Shown here piece by piece: positions 18,235 to 25,702 of a DNA stretch of 64,000 nt. How positions within the stretch are numbered: position 1 is the stretch's first letter; each line of letters begins with the position of its first letter. The position numbers and the translations under genes were made by a program. The stretch is from Sulfurovum sp. (GTDB lineage Bacteria > Campylobacterota > Campylobacteria > Campylobacterales > Sulfurovaceae), in contig NZ_WGDD01000057.1 of assembly GCF_015493435.1 (NCBI RefSeq), positions 1-64,000 on the forward strand, given 5' to 3'. The notes under the pieces were generated by a model that was not told the DNA's origin, did not search any database, and worked only from the letters and a program-made list of their open reading frames with translations.

Positions 18235-19152
18235 TTACACTCCTCTGCTGTTTCTGAAATAAATGAACAGAAGCAGACTCAAAATGGCTAAAAAGAGCGG
18301 ATAAACATACAAATATGTATGCTCCACCACTTTCTTGTTATTGAGCTTTGATGCTTCCAGTTTGTCTATCTCGTCATAAATTTTGCTCAGCATTGCTGCA
18401 TTTCTCGCACCGTATGCCTCGCCTTTTCCCGCTTTGGCCAAAGCCTGCAGATAGGCACCGTTATAATCTCTCGGCGAGCCTATACCGATCGTATAGAGTT
18501 TGATATTGCGTTTTTCTATCATACTTTTGACATCGGCAAACGAAATTTTACTCATATTATCCATCCCGTCCGTCAGTAAAATAACGATCTTCGATTTTGC
18601 TTTGCTTTTGCTCAGCAGATTGTATGCCTGTACCAGTGCATCGTTGATCGCTGTCCGCTTTCCGGCCATACCAAGCTCCTGCATCTCTGTAATGTCGGAA
18701 AGAAATTTTTTCTCAAAGGTCAACGGCGATGCGATGAATGCCACATCTGCAAATGTCACCATCCCGATACGGTCATTCTTTCGTTTCTTGATAAAATCGC
18801 TTACTACTTCTTTGACCACATCAAACTTGTTCTTGTACGGATCGTTCGGGTCAAATCCCATCTGCCGCATAGAATCACTGCTGTCTATCACCAGTACGAT
18901 ATCTCGTCCCTCTTTTTTGGAGTTGGAATAGCTTTTGGTGATGACCGGCGAAGCCAGTGCGATGACCGCAGCAACAATACCGATCCATTTCAGCCAGCTC
19001 AGCAGAGAACTTTTATGTCCTGTTTTGGCGATCAGGGTACCTACATGAGGAAAGAAGATCGCCCTGCTGCGCTCCCTGCACCACTTGGCACAGACAATAA
19101 ACAGTATCAGAACCCCGAATGCCAGAGGATATTCAAAACTAAACTGACTCAT
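18235..19152 (-). CDS. batA: BatA-like von Willebrand A membrane protein
   Basis: A 305-residue paralogue of the next gene, with N-terminal membrane helices (FAFGVLILFIV-type and WLKWIGIVAAVIALASPVI), a VWA domain with metal-site residues DSSDSMRQMG and VILLTDGMDN, and a C-terminal helix (LYVYPLFLAILSLLLFIYF). The start overlaps the end of the DUF4381 gene by 14 bp. Together with BatB it forms the paired VWA proteins of the MoxR-Bat system. Confidence 0.87.
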   Translation of the reverse strand: MSQFSFEYPLAFGVLILFIVCAKWCRERSRAIFFPHVGTLIAKTGHKSSLLSWLKWIGIVAAVIALASPVITKSYSNSKKEGRDIVLVIDSSDSMRQMGFDPNDPYKNKFDVVKEVVSDFIKKRKNDRIGMVTFADVAFIASPLTFEKKFLSDITEMQELGMAGKRTAINDALVQAYNLLSKSKAKSKIVILLTDGMDNMSKISFADVKSMIEKRNIKLYTIGIGSPRDYNGAYLQALAKAGKGEAYGARNAAMLSKIYDEIDKLEASKLNNKKVVEHTYLYVYPLFLAILSLLLFIYFRNSRGV

Positions 19153-19546
19153 CTACCACCTGCACATAGAGGTTAAATTTGTTTTTTGTATCTACATCCA
19201 CGTTCTCTACCTCTTTTTTATATTTGTATTTTTCCAACATTGGTTCAAGTTGGGCAAAAAGCTCTTTTCTTCTTTCATCTGTTGCCAAAAGGCGTGCATA
19301 GTGTGTCGCTTCATACGCTGACTGCTTTGCATCCTTCCAGTCGATCTCTTTGAGTTTTGCCAAATATCCCTTTGCCAGATTGATCTTTCTGTTTTCCCAA
19401 AGTTTTTTAAGGACAAAAAAGAGTATGGCAAGCAACAGCAGCATACCAAAGCCTATCAGACCCCAGTAGATATAGAAACTGTTATCCGGGATATCCAGCA
19501 GCGGTTTGATGTCACGTAACTGGGCTGTTAAATTCTGTTCATTCAT
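19139..19546 (-). CDS. DUF4381-like membrane protein of the Bat operon
   Basis: A 135-residue protein with one membrane segment (residues about 27-48, IYWGLIGFGMLLLLAILFFVLKKL) and a cytoplasmic helical tail. Its position between the DUF58 gene and BatA, and its layout, match the small DUF4381 proteins of MoxR-VWA operons. Function unknown beyond membership of that assembly. Overlaps batA by 14 bp. Confidence 0.75.
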   Translation of the reverse strand: MNEQNLTAQLRDIKPLLDIPDNSFYIYWGLIGFGMLLLLAILFFVLKKLWENRKINLAKGYLAKLKEIDWKDAKQSAYEATHYARLLATDERRKELFAQLEPMLEKYKYKKEVENVDVDTKNKFNLYVQVVDESV

Positions 19547-19599
19547 AGCTCTCTCCTGTCTGTGGTGTCATGAAACTACGGTATCCTGCCGTATTATGC

Positions 19600-19624
19600 A
19601 GCACAGAGTGCTTTCTCCCGACAG
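19600..19624. repeat. Degenerate copy of a dispersed palindromic repeat
   Basis: AGCAC-AGA-GTGCT followed by TTCTCCCGACAG. The same elements, better preserved, occur at 59557-59588 (AGCAC...GTGCTGTCTCCCGACAGCA). It lies in the 113-bp gap between the DUF58 and DUF4381 genes, the only sizeable gap inside the upstream half of the Bat operon. Confidence 0.5.
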
Positions 19625-19659
19625 TACCGATAATAGTTACATTTTCATATCCCATTACC

Positions 19660-20490
19660 CTATCTCCTCATACGCTTCATCAGTTTCAGTGCTCCGTCTT
19701 CATCTGTATACACTTTGGTAAACCGGATGCCGTGTTTTTTGAACTGCTTATAAAGCTTCTCATCATTTTTCAAAAGTGCTTTCTTGTAGCCTTTCAGTGT
19801 CGCACTGTCAATATTGCCTTCAAAACTCTGTTTTGTTTCCATATCGATCAGCCTGAGATACCCAAGTTCACTGGGTTCTTCCTCAAACCTGTCACGTACG
19901 ATCACAGCGAAAACATCATGTTTTTTGCTCAACAGTTTCAAATCGACTTCTCCGACAAAATCGGAAAGAATGAAAAGCAGTGCCTTTTTCTTTAAACGGT
20001 TATTCAAAGTTTCAACCAGTGCCTTAAAGTCACCCTCTTTGCCGATGGGTTCAAAATCAACGATATTTTCCACTGCTCTATGTACAGAAAAAAGCTTTTT
20101 GCTCGGTTTGCTCAGTTCATAGAGCCTGTCCGCAAAAATGATATGGGAGAAAAGATCAGCATTCTTCACTGCCGAAAAGCCCAAAGTACCTGCCACTTCG
20201 GCAATAATGTCAGACTTCTGCTTCACTGTTCCAAAATAGGTAGATCCGCCCAGCATAGAGACAACCACGACATTGAGTTCTCTCTCTTCTTTATATATCT
20301 TGACAAAAGGCTTACCCAGTTTGGCGGTTGTTTTCCAGTCGATTTTACGAACATCATCACCGTAGACATACTCCCTGAGCTCCGCAAACTCAAAGCCTTC
20401 GCCCTGGAACATAGAAGCATTGTTGCCAAGCATATCTCCATAAACCTGCTTTTTGGTTTTAAGGACGATCTTTTTTGCTTTTTTGTTCAC
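19660..20490 (-). CDS. DUF58 protein of the MoxR-Bat operon
   Basis: A 276-residue protein with the DUF58 signature REYVYGDDVRKIDWKTTAK (residues about 39-57) and a following VWA-like fold lacking a full metal site. DUF58 proteins are consistently encoded directly after moxR and before VWA membrane proteins, as here. No membrane segment, so presumably cytoplasmic. The start ATG at 20490 has AAAGG upstream. The moxR-DUF58 gap (118 bp) holds an inverted pair of palindromic repeats. Confidence 0.88.
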   Translation of the reverse strand: MNKKAKKIVLKTKKQVYGDMLGNNASMFQGEGFEFAELREYVYGDDVRKIDWKTTAKLGKPFVKIYKEERELNVVVVSMLGGSTYFGTVKQKSDIIAEVAGTLGFSAVKNADLFSHIIFADRLYELSKPSKKLFSVHRAVENIVDFEPIGKEGDFKALVETLNNRLKKKALLFILSDFVGEVDLKLLSKKHDVFAVIVRDRFEEEPSELGYLRLIDMETKQSFEGNIDSATLKGYKKALLKNDEKLYKQFKKHGIRFTKVYTDEDGALKLMKRMRR

Positions 20491-20530
20491 CTTTATCCTT
20501 TATTTTATTTTTTTGCATAACAAAAGGTAC

Positions 20531-20594
20531 ACACGAGGGGTACCCCCTACGACTTGGATTAACATTCCTCACCGTAGGGGCAATCCCTTGTGGT
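20531..20594. repeat. REPIN-like inverted pair of palindromic repeats
   Basis: Left arm 20531-20551 (ACACGAGGGGTACCCCCTACG) and right arm 20573-20594 (CGTAGGGGCAATCCCTTGTGGT) are imperfect inverted copies of one another around a 21-bp spacer, and each arm is itself partly palindromic. This is the layout of REP doublets. It lies between moxR and the DUF58 gene and could form a hairpin in their mRNA. No RAYT transposase is in the window. Confidence 0.55.
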
Positions 20595-20608
20595 TTCCCT
20601 CCTGCCTG

Positions 20609-21556
20609 CTACGGGATCGGAACCGCCGCCAATATCTTCTCGATAATATAATCCTGCGTAATATCATCTGCCTGTGCTTCGTAGCTCAGGATGATTCTGT
20701 GGCGAAGGATCTCTTTTGCGATATAGGCTATTTCGATAGGCGAAACATAGTCCTGCCCTTTAAGGTAGGCGATCGCGCGGGCCGCTTTGTACATATCGAT
20801 ACTCGCTCTTGGCGAGGCACCGAACTCAATATAGGGTTCAAGCTCCTCAAGACCATAAGCTTTGGGGTCACGCGTCGCCGCTACCAGCTCAATAATATAT
20901 GCTTCGATCTCTTCATCCATATGCACTTCCAGTGCCTCTTGACGGATCTGTTCAAGATCTTCTTTGGTCGCTACCTGCTCAATCTGTTCAAAACTGTTGT
21001 TCGCAACACGTCTTGCGATCTCAAGTTCTTCCTCTTTTGTATTGTAACCCACAACGACTTTCATCATAAACCTGTCAAGCTGTGCTTCGGGAAGCTCATA
21101 GGCTCCCTCCTGTTCAACCGGGTTCTGCGTCGCCATAACAAGGAAAGGAAGGTCTATCTTGAAAGTTTCATCACCGATGGTCACCTGTCTTTCCTGCATG
21201 ACTTCCAGGAGTGCCGACTGCACTTTGGCAGGTGCACGGTTGATCTCATCTGCCAGCATCAGGTTCGTAAAAACCGGCCCCTGTTTAATTTTGAAAGTGT
21301 TGTTGGAGGGATCATATATCTCCGTTCCGATAATATCGGAAGGAAGCAGATCGGGTGTAAACTGTACACGTTTAAAGTTCAGACCAAGTGTTTTGGCCAA
21401 AGCATTGACCGCTGTCGTCTTTGCCAACCCGGGAACACCCTCAAGAAGAATGTGTCCCCGACACAGCAAACCGGCAAGAAGCCCCTCTACCATTTTGTCC
21501 TGACCGACAAGTACTTTTGAAATTTCTGTTCTGATATTCTGTATGATTTGACTCAA
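20609..21556 (-). CDS. moxR: MoxR-family AAA+ ATPase
   Basis: A 315-residue MoxR ATPase with Walker A (EGVPGLAKTT, about residues 38-47), Walker B/sensor region (LMLADEINRAPAKVQSALLE), ATQNPVEQEGAYELPEAQLDRF and the C-terminal lid (FGASPRASIDMYKAARA). MoxR proteins act as chaperones that activate metal-binding VWA partners, here presumably BatA and BatB. It is the first gene of the Bat operon; the leader upstream of 21556 has TTTTATAATC (minus strand, TATAAT-type -10 near 21579). Confidence 0.94.
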   Translation of the reverse strand: MSQIIQNIRTEISKVLVGQDKMVEGLLAGLLCRGHILLEGVPGLAKTTAVNALAKTLGLNFKRVQFTPDLLPSDIIGTEIYDPSNNTFKIKQGPVFTNLMLADEINRAPAKVQSALLEVMQERQVTIGDETFKIDLPFLVMATQNPVEQEGAYELPEAQLDRFMMKVVVGYNTKEEELEIARRVANNSFEQIEQVATKEDLEQIRQEALEVHMDEEIEAYIIELVAATRDPKAYGLEELEPYIEFGASPRASIDMYKAARAIAYLKGQDYVSPIEIAYIAKEILRHRIILSYEAQADDITQDYIIEKILAAVPIP

Positions 21557-21630
21557 GTCTTTCTCCTAAAACTATTTTATAATCATAGTGTACTTGAGCC
21601 AGGTTAACTAAAGTTAAATATAGCCAAAAT

Positions 21631-21650
21631 TCCTGAGAAGCACTCCAGGA
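21631..21650 (-). terminator. Stem-loop after the SH3-protein gene
   Basis: TCCTGGAG-TGCT-TCTCAGGA on the minus strand followed by ATTTT; a weak intrinsic-terminator candidate closing the accessory locus just before the moxR promoter region. Confidence 0.35.
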
Positions 21651-21668
21651 CTATAGCCTCATTCTCAT

Positions 21669-22748
21669 TTATATCGTCCATCTGTCACGCAGCAGTCCGG
21701 CAACATACCATTTCCCCCTATACAGCTCCAAAATCACAACAAGCCCCTGCCAGGAAAAATCCTCCTCTCTTGGCTTATCGTACCACAGCACTTCGTAGCC
21801 CTGACATTCGGCATTTTTGGCACAATGAAACCCCTTAAAGACTTTGAAAGGCTTGATCTCCCGTATAGGTTCAGTGTCATGGGGCAAGAAGGCAAGAAAG
21901 TCATACAGGGTCATATAGACCGCATCTCCCTTGCCATCAGTATATCCCCAGAAGTGCTTATGTTCGCTCAGCACATCAATCTGTCTGATCTGCTCTGCAG
22001 TAAAATGTTTGTCACCCCTGCCAAACACTGTGTAGTAACTCAGAGTGAGTCCGGCTGTCGGGTGCACAAATGCTGCGATCGTTTTCGGTTCCAGACGTGA
22101 AAATATTTTCAAGAACTTTAGTAGTGTTTGGTACGATTCACTCTCTGTTTTAGCGGATAACTGTTTCAAACGTCTGTTTTGCAAATAGTCGTCAATATAG
22201 AAGGCAGAGCTGCATATATCTCCTTCCGGGTTGATTTTCGGATCGGAAGAGGAAGCGCCGAAGCGGCTCTCTCCATGCAGCCTTTTTTTATCGATCCACT
22301 CCGTTTTAAGGTTCTTTATCTCATTGGCATCATCCGTTTCATAGTCAAGTACCCGCTCACATTTATCTGCTTTGCACTGTATGACATAGTCACAGTTCGC
22401 TTTACCATCTACCAGCACATATCCTCTGTCTGAAAATGAGAGATACTTTGCATTTACCCAGCCCTTCTCTTTCATCCCGGAAAAATGTTCATACCACTGC
22501 TGCATCAAAGGGTAGACCTGACACCAGAGAGAAGTCTTGACCTGCCTGCATTTTTCCACACCCACATACCCGCTTGACGGTATCTCTGCGATTTTTCTGG
22601 CTTTATAGTTCGGTTCCACCCGTACATTCAGAGTATCGTCTTCGGCCACATGAATAATTTTTCCAAAAAGCCCTGTCTCCTTTGCAGACAGGACAGAAGC
22701 GGACAATAGCAGCACTATTAAGATTTTTTTCATACAGGCATCTTTCAT
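21669..22748 (-). CDS. Secreted protein with SH3-like domain
   Basis: A 359-residue protein with a signal peptide (MKKILIVLLLSASVLSA). Residues about 25-110 look like a bacterial SH3 domain (VAEDDTLNVRVEPNYKARKIAEIP ... KGWVNAKYLSF, with the usual LNVR and W-V-N/K-Y-L points). The rest is not recognised; it contains several Cys pairs (CDYVIQCKADKC, CAKNAECQGYEV) suggesting disulfides. The ATG at 22748 overlaps the Sel1 gene stop (ATGA) with AAGG 8 bp upstream; ATG 22733 would remove five residues before the signal peptide. Probably co-transcribed with the Sel1 gene. Role unknown; SH3 domains in the envelope often bind cell wall or other proteins. Confidence 0.7.
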   Translation of the reverse strand: MKDACMKKILIVLLLSASVLSAKETGLFGKIIHVAEDDTLNVRVEPNYKARKIAEIPSSGYVGVEKCRQVKTSLWCQVYPLMQQWYEHFSGMKEKGWVNAKYLSFSDRGYVLVDGKANCDYVIQCKADKCERVLDYETDDANEIKNLKTEWIDKKRLHGESRFGASSSDPKINPEGDICSSAFYIDDYLQNRRLKQLSAKTESESYQTLLKFLKIFSRLEPKTIAAFVHPTAGLTLSYYTVFGRGDKHFTAEQIRQIDVLSEHKHFWGYTDGKGDAVYMTLYDFLAFLPHDTEPIREIKPFKVFKGFHCAKNAECQGYEVLWYDKPREEDFSWQGLVVILELYRGKWYVAGLLRDRWTI

Positions 22749-23632
22749 TTGAACGACCTTAACACAGTACAGGCCTCGGCATACCCTTTTTTACAGGCCT
22801 TGTCATAATACTTTTTGCTTATATCCACATCTCGCTTCACCCCTCGTCCGTAACGATAGAGCACGGCAAGGTTGTTGCATCCTCTTTCGCTTCCATTTAA
22901 ATTCTTGCTGCTGCAGGACTTTTCATAATACTGCTTTGCCGTTTTATAACTCTTCCTGACACCATTGCCTTTGTAATAGAGGTTACCCAGTCGGTAACAG
23001 CCTATGGCATTCTCTCCGCTGCATGCCATACCATAGTATTTCCTGGCTTTCACATAGGAATGGGAAATCCCGGATTCTCCGTTGGCATAGGCATCACCCA
23101 AAGCCAGACATTCTTTTCTGTCATTTACACAGGCTTTTTCTCTATATGCCATACTTTTTTGAATGTCTTTCTCTACGTTTATTCCTGACTTGTTAAAATA
23201 GGCCAGTTTACTGCATGCTTCAGCACTGCCTTTGTCACAAGCCAATGTGTAATACTCAAGTGCTGTTTCATTGCTTCCGTTTTTTTTGGAATATTCAAGT
23301 GTCCCCAGCAGATAATATCCGAGTGCCGGATCGATCCCCATGACGCGTTTGTACGCTTTTGCCGCTTTGGAAAGGTTTTTCTTTATTCCTTTTCCATAGT
23401 GGTACATTTGCCCTATTTTCATACAGCTTGGGGCATAACCGTTCTTGCATCCTATTTCATAATAGCGTATAGCTTTCTCCGTATCTGTTCTTCGTTGGAA
23501 ATGTCTGCCCAGTTCATAGCACCCTTTCATTTCACCATGGTGACACGCATCGACGATACTTTCATAAGCTGACATTTTGGCATATCCCTGCACAGTAGAC
23601 ATAAATATCAAACCCAACATCATATTCTTCAT
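22745..23632 (-). CDS. Sel1-repeat cysteine-rich secreted protein (Hcp-like)
   Basis: About 295 residues. After a signal peptide (MKNMMLGLIFMSTVQGYA) it consists of Sel1-type repeats, each near 36 residues with paired Cys (ACDKGSAEACSKLAYF, ACSGENAIGCYRLGNLYYKG, ACKKGYAEACTVL). This is the pattern of Helicobacter cysteine-rich proteins (HcpA-E), in which each repeat is held by a disulfide. Such proteins are periplasmic or secreted and bind partners. I choose ATG 23632; the open frame continues to a TTG at 23650. Function here unknown. It sits downstream of a strong stem-loop (23687-23732), which may separate it from the upstream operon. Confidence 0.85.
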   Translation of the reverse strand: MKNMMLGLIFMSTVQGYAKMSAYESIVDACHHGEMKGCYELGRHFQRRTDTEKAIRYYEIGCKNGYAPSCMKIGQMYHYGKGIKKNLSKAAKAYKRVMGIDPALGYYLLGTLEYSKKNGSNETALEYYTLACDKGSAEACSKLAYFNKSGINVEKDIQKSMAYREKACVNDRKECLALGDAYANGESGISHSYVKARKYYGMACSGENAIGCYRLGNLYYKGNGVRKSYKTAKQYYEKSCSSKNLNGSERGCNNLAVLYRYGRGVKRDVDISKKYYDKACKKGYAEACTVLRSFK

Positions 23633-23686
23633 CTCTTTTTCCCCACTCAAAAAGTTGCCACTGCAAATATATGACCGCAGGGTTTA

Positions 23687-23732
23687 AATATGCTTCAGGG
23701 TACCTCTGTACCCTTCAGTTCCAAAGCATATT
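23687..23732 (-). terminator. Nested inverted repeat at the end of the 138-residue gene
   Basis: Outer arms AATATGCTT / AAGCATATT (9 bp perfect) enclose inner arms AGGGTAC / GTACCCT (7 bp perfect, loop of 4). The outer arm overlaps the TAA stop of the upstream gene. There is no long T tract after it, so it may be a weak terminator or an mRNA-stabilising stem rather than a classic terminator. Confidence 0.5.
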
Positions 23733-24147
23733 ACGGAAACAAGGCTGCAATACTATGCTGACCGTAATGTTCCGGATCATATGCTTTGGTATAGTCTTTT
23801 TCCCTGCATACTTTTCCGTTTTTCATATAGCGAGCATAAGTGTATGCCTTAAAATCACCTGTACCGCCAATATTAAGGCCTCCGTCTTTTCGGTTCGTAC
23901 CGTACATCGTACCTGAAGCAACCACATCTTTCGTACTGTAGCCAATACTCTTGCAATTGAACTTCGGATCCACTATTATCCTCAAACCATGCGTCTTGGC
24001 TTGCTTCATGCTTTTTTTAACCATGGCTTCAGAGAGGTGCTTTGCTATTCTTATCTCTTTATAGTCACTCAGCATCTTGTTAGAAGCAAGCGATATTACA
24101 GAAGTCGATAGTAGCATTAACAGTACAGTTGCATACTTTAGTTTCAT
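23731..24147 (-). CDS. Small secreted protein, CKSxG family member A
   Basis: 138 residues, signal peptide MKLKYATVLLMLLSTSVISLA, no recognised domain. It shares with the next upstream protein the layout: signal peptide, about 60 polar residues, FNCKSIGYSTKDV (cf. LTCKSLGFVKHTKQD), then a stretch of aromatic and polar residues and a second Cys (GKVCREKDY). The two are probably distant paralogues with one disulfide each. The gap to the upstream gene is 9 bp, so they are co-transcribed. Function unknown. Confidence 0.65.
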   Translation of the reverse strand: MKLKYATVLLMLLSTSVISLASNKMLSDYKEIRIAKHLSEAMVKKSMKQAKTHGLRIIVDPKFNCKSIGYSTKDVVASGTMYGTNRKDGGLNIGGTGDFKAYTYARYMKNGKVCREKDYTKAYDPEHYGQHSIAALFP

Positions 24148-24156
24148 GTTGATTTC

Positions 24157-24537
24157 CTAATCGTTTCCATCAACAAGTACGGCAAAATTCTCCGTGCCGC
24201 CTTTATAGATATTTTCATCACAGACTGCTTCAACATCATTCTTTACCATTTTGGTATAGTGATAAAGCACATGATCACCAAAATCCTGTTTTGTATGCTT
24301 CACAAACCCCAGGCTTTTACAGGTCAATGCCGCTTTTTCCATAATCTTATACGGGTTTGACCCCTCGTTGGCAAACTTGGCATTCTTTTTTTCCATTTTT
24401 GTCACAAATGACGGGGTATTTTTATAGATGCTGATCATATCATACTTATCGATATCGATCTTCTCTGCTGTATATGCTGCTGTCGTGACAACCATAGTTA
24501 AACTCATTACCGCTGTTATTCTTTCTTTTCCAAACAT
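24157..24537 (-). CDS. Small secreted protein, CKSxG family member B
   Basis: 126 residues; N-terminal signal-like segment ending TTAAYTAEK, then a polar domain with LTCKSLGFVKHTKQDF and a second Cys (VEAVCDENIY). It resembles the downstream 138-residue protein in Cys placement and in the C-K-S-x-G-aromatic motif. Its ribosome site AAAGGAG lies 7 bp before the ATG. It sits 22 bp after the Met-rich protein gene. No known family recognised. Confidence 0.62.
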   Translation of the reverse strand: MFGKERITAVMSLTMVVTTAAYTAEKIDIDKYDMISIYKNTPSFVTKMEKKNAKFANEGSNPYKIMEKAALTCKSLGFVKHTKQDFGDHVLYHYTKMVKNDVEAVCDENIYKGGTENFAVLVDGND

Positions 24538-24559
24538 TTTGTCTCCTTTATATTTCGGT

Positions 24560-25693
24560 TTATTCTTCTGGCATACACTGCTTCAAAGCTGAAAAAGTTG
24601 CAGCTTTTTTAATGCATGGCAATGATTTTTCAAATGCATCAATCTCTTTAAGGATATCTGACTTTATGGTAGAGTTCCATTGGGTATGATGCACAGGATA
24701 TTCACTGTCTGCTTTTTTTTCACACCTATTGGCTTCTTTTACGGAATTTGCATTTTGAAAACAGGTTTTGACTGCCGGCAAATCGGCAGCATCGTCAAGT
24801 ATCTCTTTTTTGGCACTTGCCAGCATAGCATCTTCACCACCCATAGCAGCCATTGCAGCATCCTGCATTGCTTTTTTTTGTGCCTGTGACGGTTTGGCAT
24901 GGGGATCATTCATATTAAAACCGGACTTTTGCAAGGCACCCATCGCTGCGGCCATTGCTTTCATACCGTTTTGCATCTCTTTGGCTTGCTTGATACTTGC
25001 TTTTTCATCTATTGCACTTAAGTTCTTTCTATCCAAATTCAATTTCTGTCCCATCATATCAACCATTGGATACTCAGGCAATTTAAAGTCATCGTCAGTC
25101 AGTGCAATATTAAAATCTGCTTTGGTAGCAACCTGTACACTTTTCAAGCCCATTATGTTTGACTCGATACGCAGCGGTATCCCTTTATAAATGCACTGTT
25201 TCACTCCCATCAGGTTCCATACATCACAAGTATATCCCAATACTTTGTCTGTACCTGTTTTCTTTCCGCCCATGCTTTTCATCATAGCTTCACCGGTCTG
25301 TTTCATATTTTTCCCGCCACCCATCATTGCATTCATGGCCATAGCCTGGTTTTCCATTCTTACAATGGTTTTTTTCTTGAAATCAACACGATACATCATA
25401 CCCTTATTCATATACATCAATGTATGTGTTTTCTCCACTTTGGCTTGACCGCCGGTCGTCTCTTTTTTTACTTTGTTCTCTTCGGTCAGATCTTTTGTAC
25501 CGTAGTGATCAAAAATAAGCCTTTTCTTCCCTACACCTTTGATCTTGACCATTCCCATTATGTTACCCGACTCTTTAATGCTGTATTCGATCTTGCCACT
25601 TTTGACATCATATCTTTTCATCATATCCGAACCTGCAAAAAGTATGGAACTACCAAACATTATGATTATCGAAATTTTTACTGTTTTTCTCAT
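24560..25693 (-). CDS. Met-rich secreted protein, DUF4412-like N-terminal half
   Basis: 377 residues with a signal peptide (MRKTVKISIIIMFGSSILFAG). About 34 residues (9%) are Met, clustered as MAMNAMMGGG and MKAMAAAMG. The first half (KSGKIEYSIKESGNIMGM ... TLMYMNKGMMYRVDFKKKTIVRM ... VLGYTCDVWNLMGVKQCIYKGIPLRIES) follows the pattern of periplasmic DUF4412-type proteins; this is a tentative match. The second half is helical with a C-terminal four-Cys region (CFQNANSVKEANRCEK ... CIKKA...QCMPEE). Met clusters can bind Cu(I), but nothing here proves that. It starts 9 bp after the VWA gene stop. Confidence 0.65.
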   Translation of the reverse strand: MRKTVKISIIIMFGSSILFAGSDMMKRYDVKSGKIEYSIKESGNIMGMVKIKGVGKKRLIFDHYGTKDLTEENKVKKETTGGQAKVEKTHTLMYMNKGMMYRVDFKKKTIVRMENQAMAMNAMMGGGKNMKQTGEAMMKSMGGKKTGTDKVLGYTCDVWNLMGVKQCIYKGIPLRIESNIMGLKSVQVATKADFNIALTDDDFKLPEYPMVDMMGQKLNLDRKNLSAIDEKASIKQAKEMQNGMKAMAAAMGALQKSGFNMNDPHAKPSQAQKKAMQDAAMAAMGGEDAMLASAKKEILDDAADLPAVKTCFQNANSVKEANRCEKKADSEYPVHHTQWNSTIKSDILKEIDAFEKSLPCIKKAATFSALKQCMPEE

Positions 25694-25702
25694 TTTTTCC
25701 CC

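Noticed and set aside
20453-21520. 355-codon frame opposite moxR, and similar long frames opposite bamA (10804-11685) and mfd (34320-35279)
   Set aside because: All lie opposite well-supported genes and have the odd residue make-up of antisense frames.
23641-23680. Fourth copy of the TGCCACA operator before the Sel1 gene
   Set aside because: Only one half-like site (TTGCCACTG) on the wrong strand and without a partner repeat at 11 bp.
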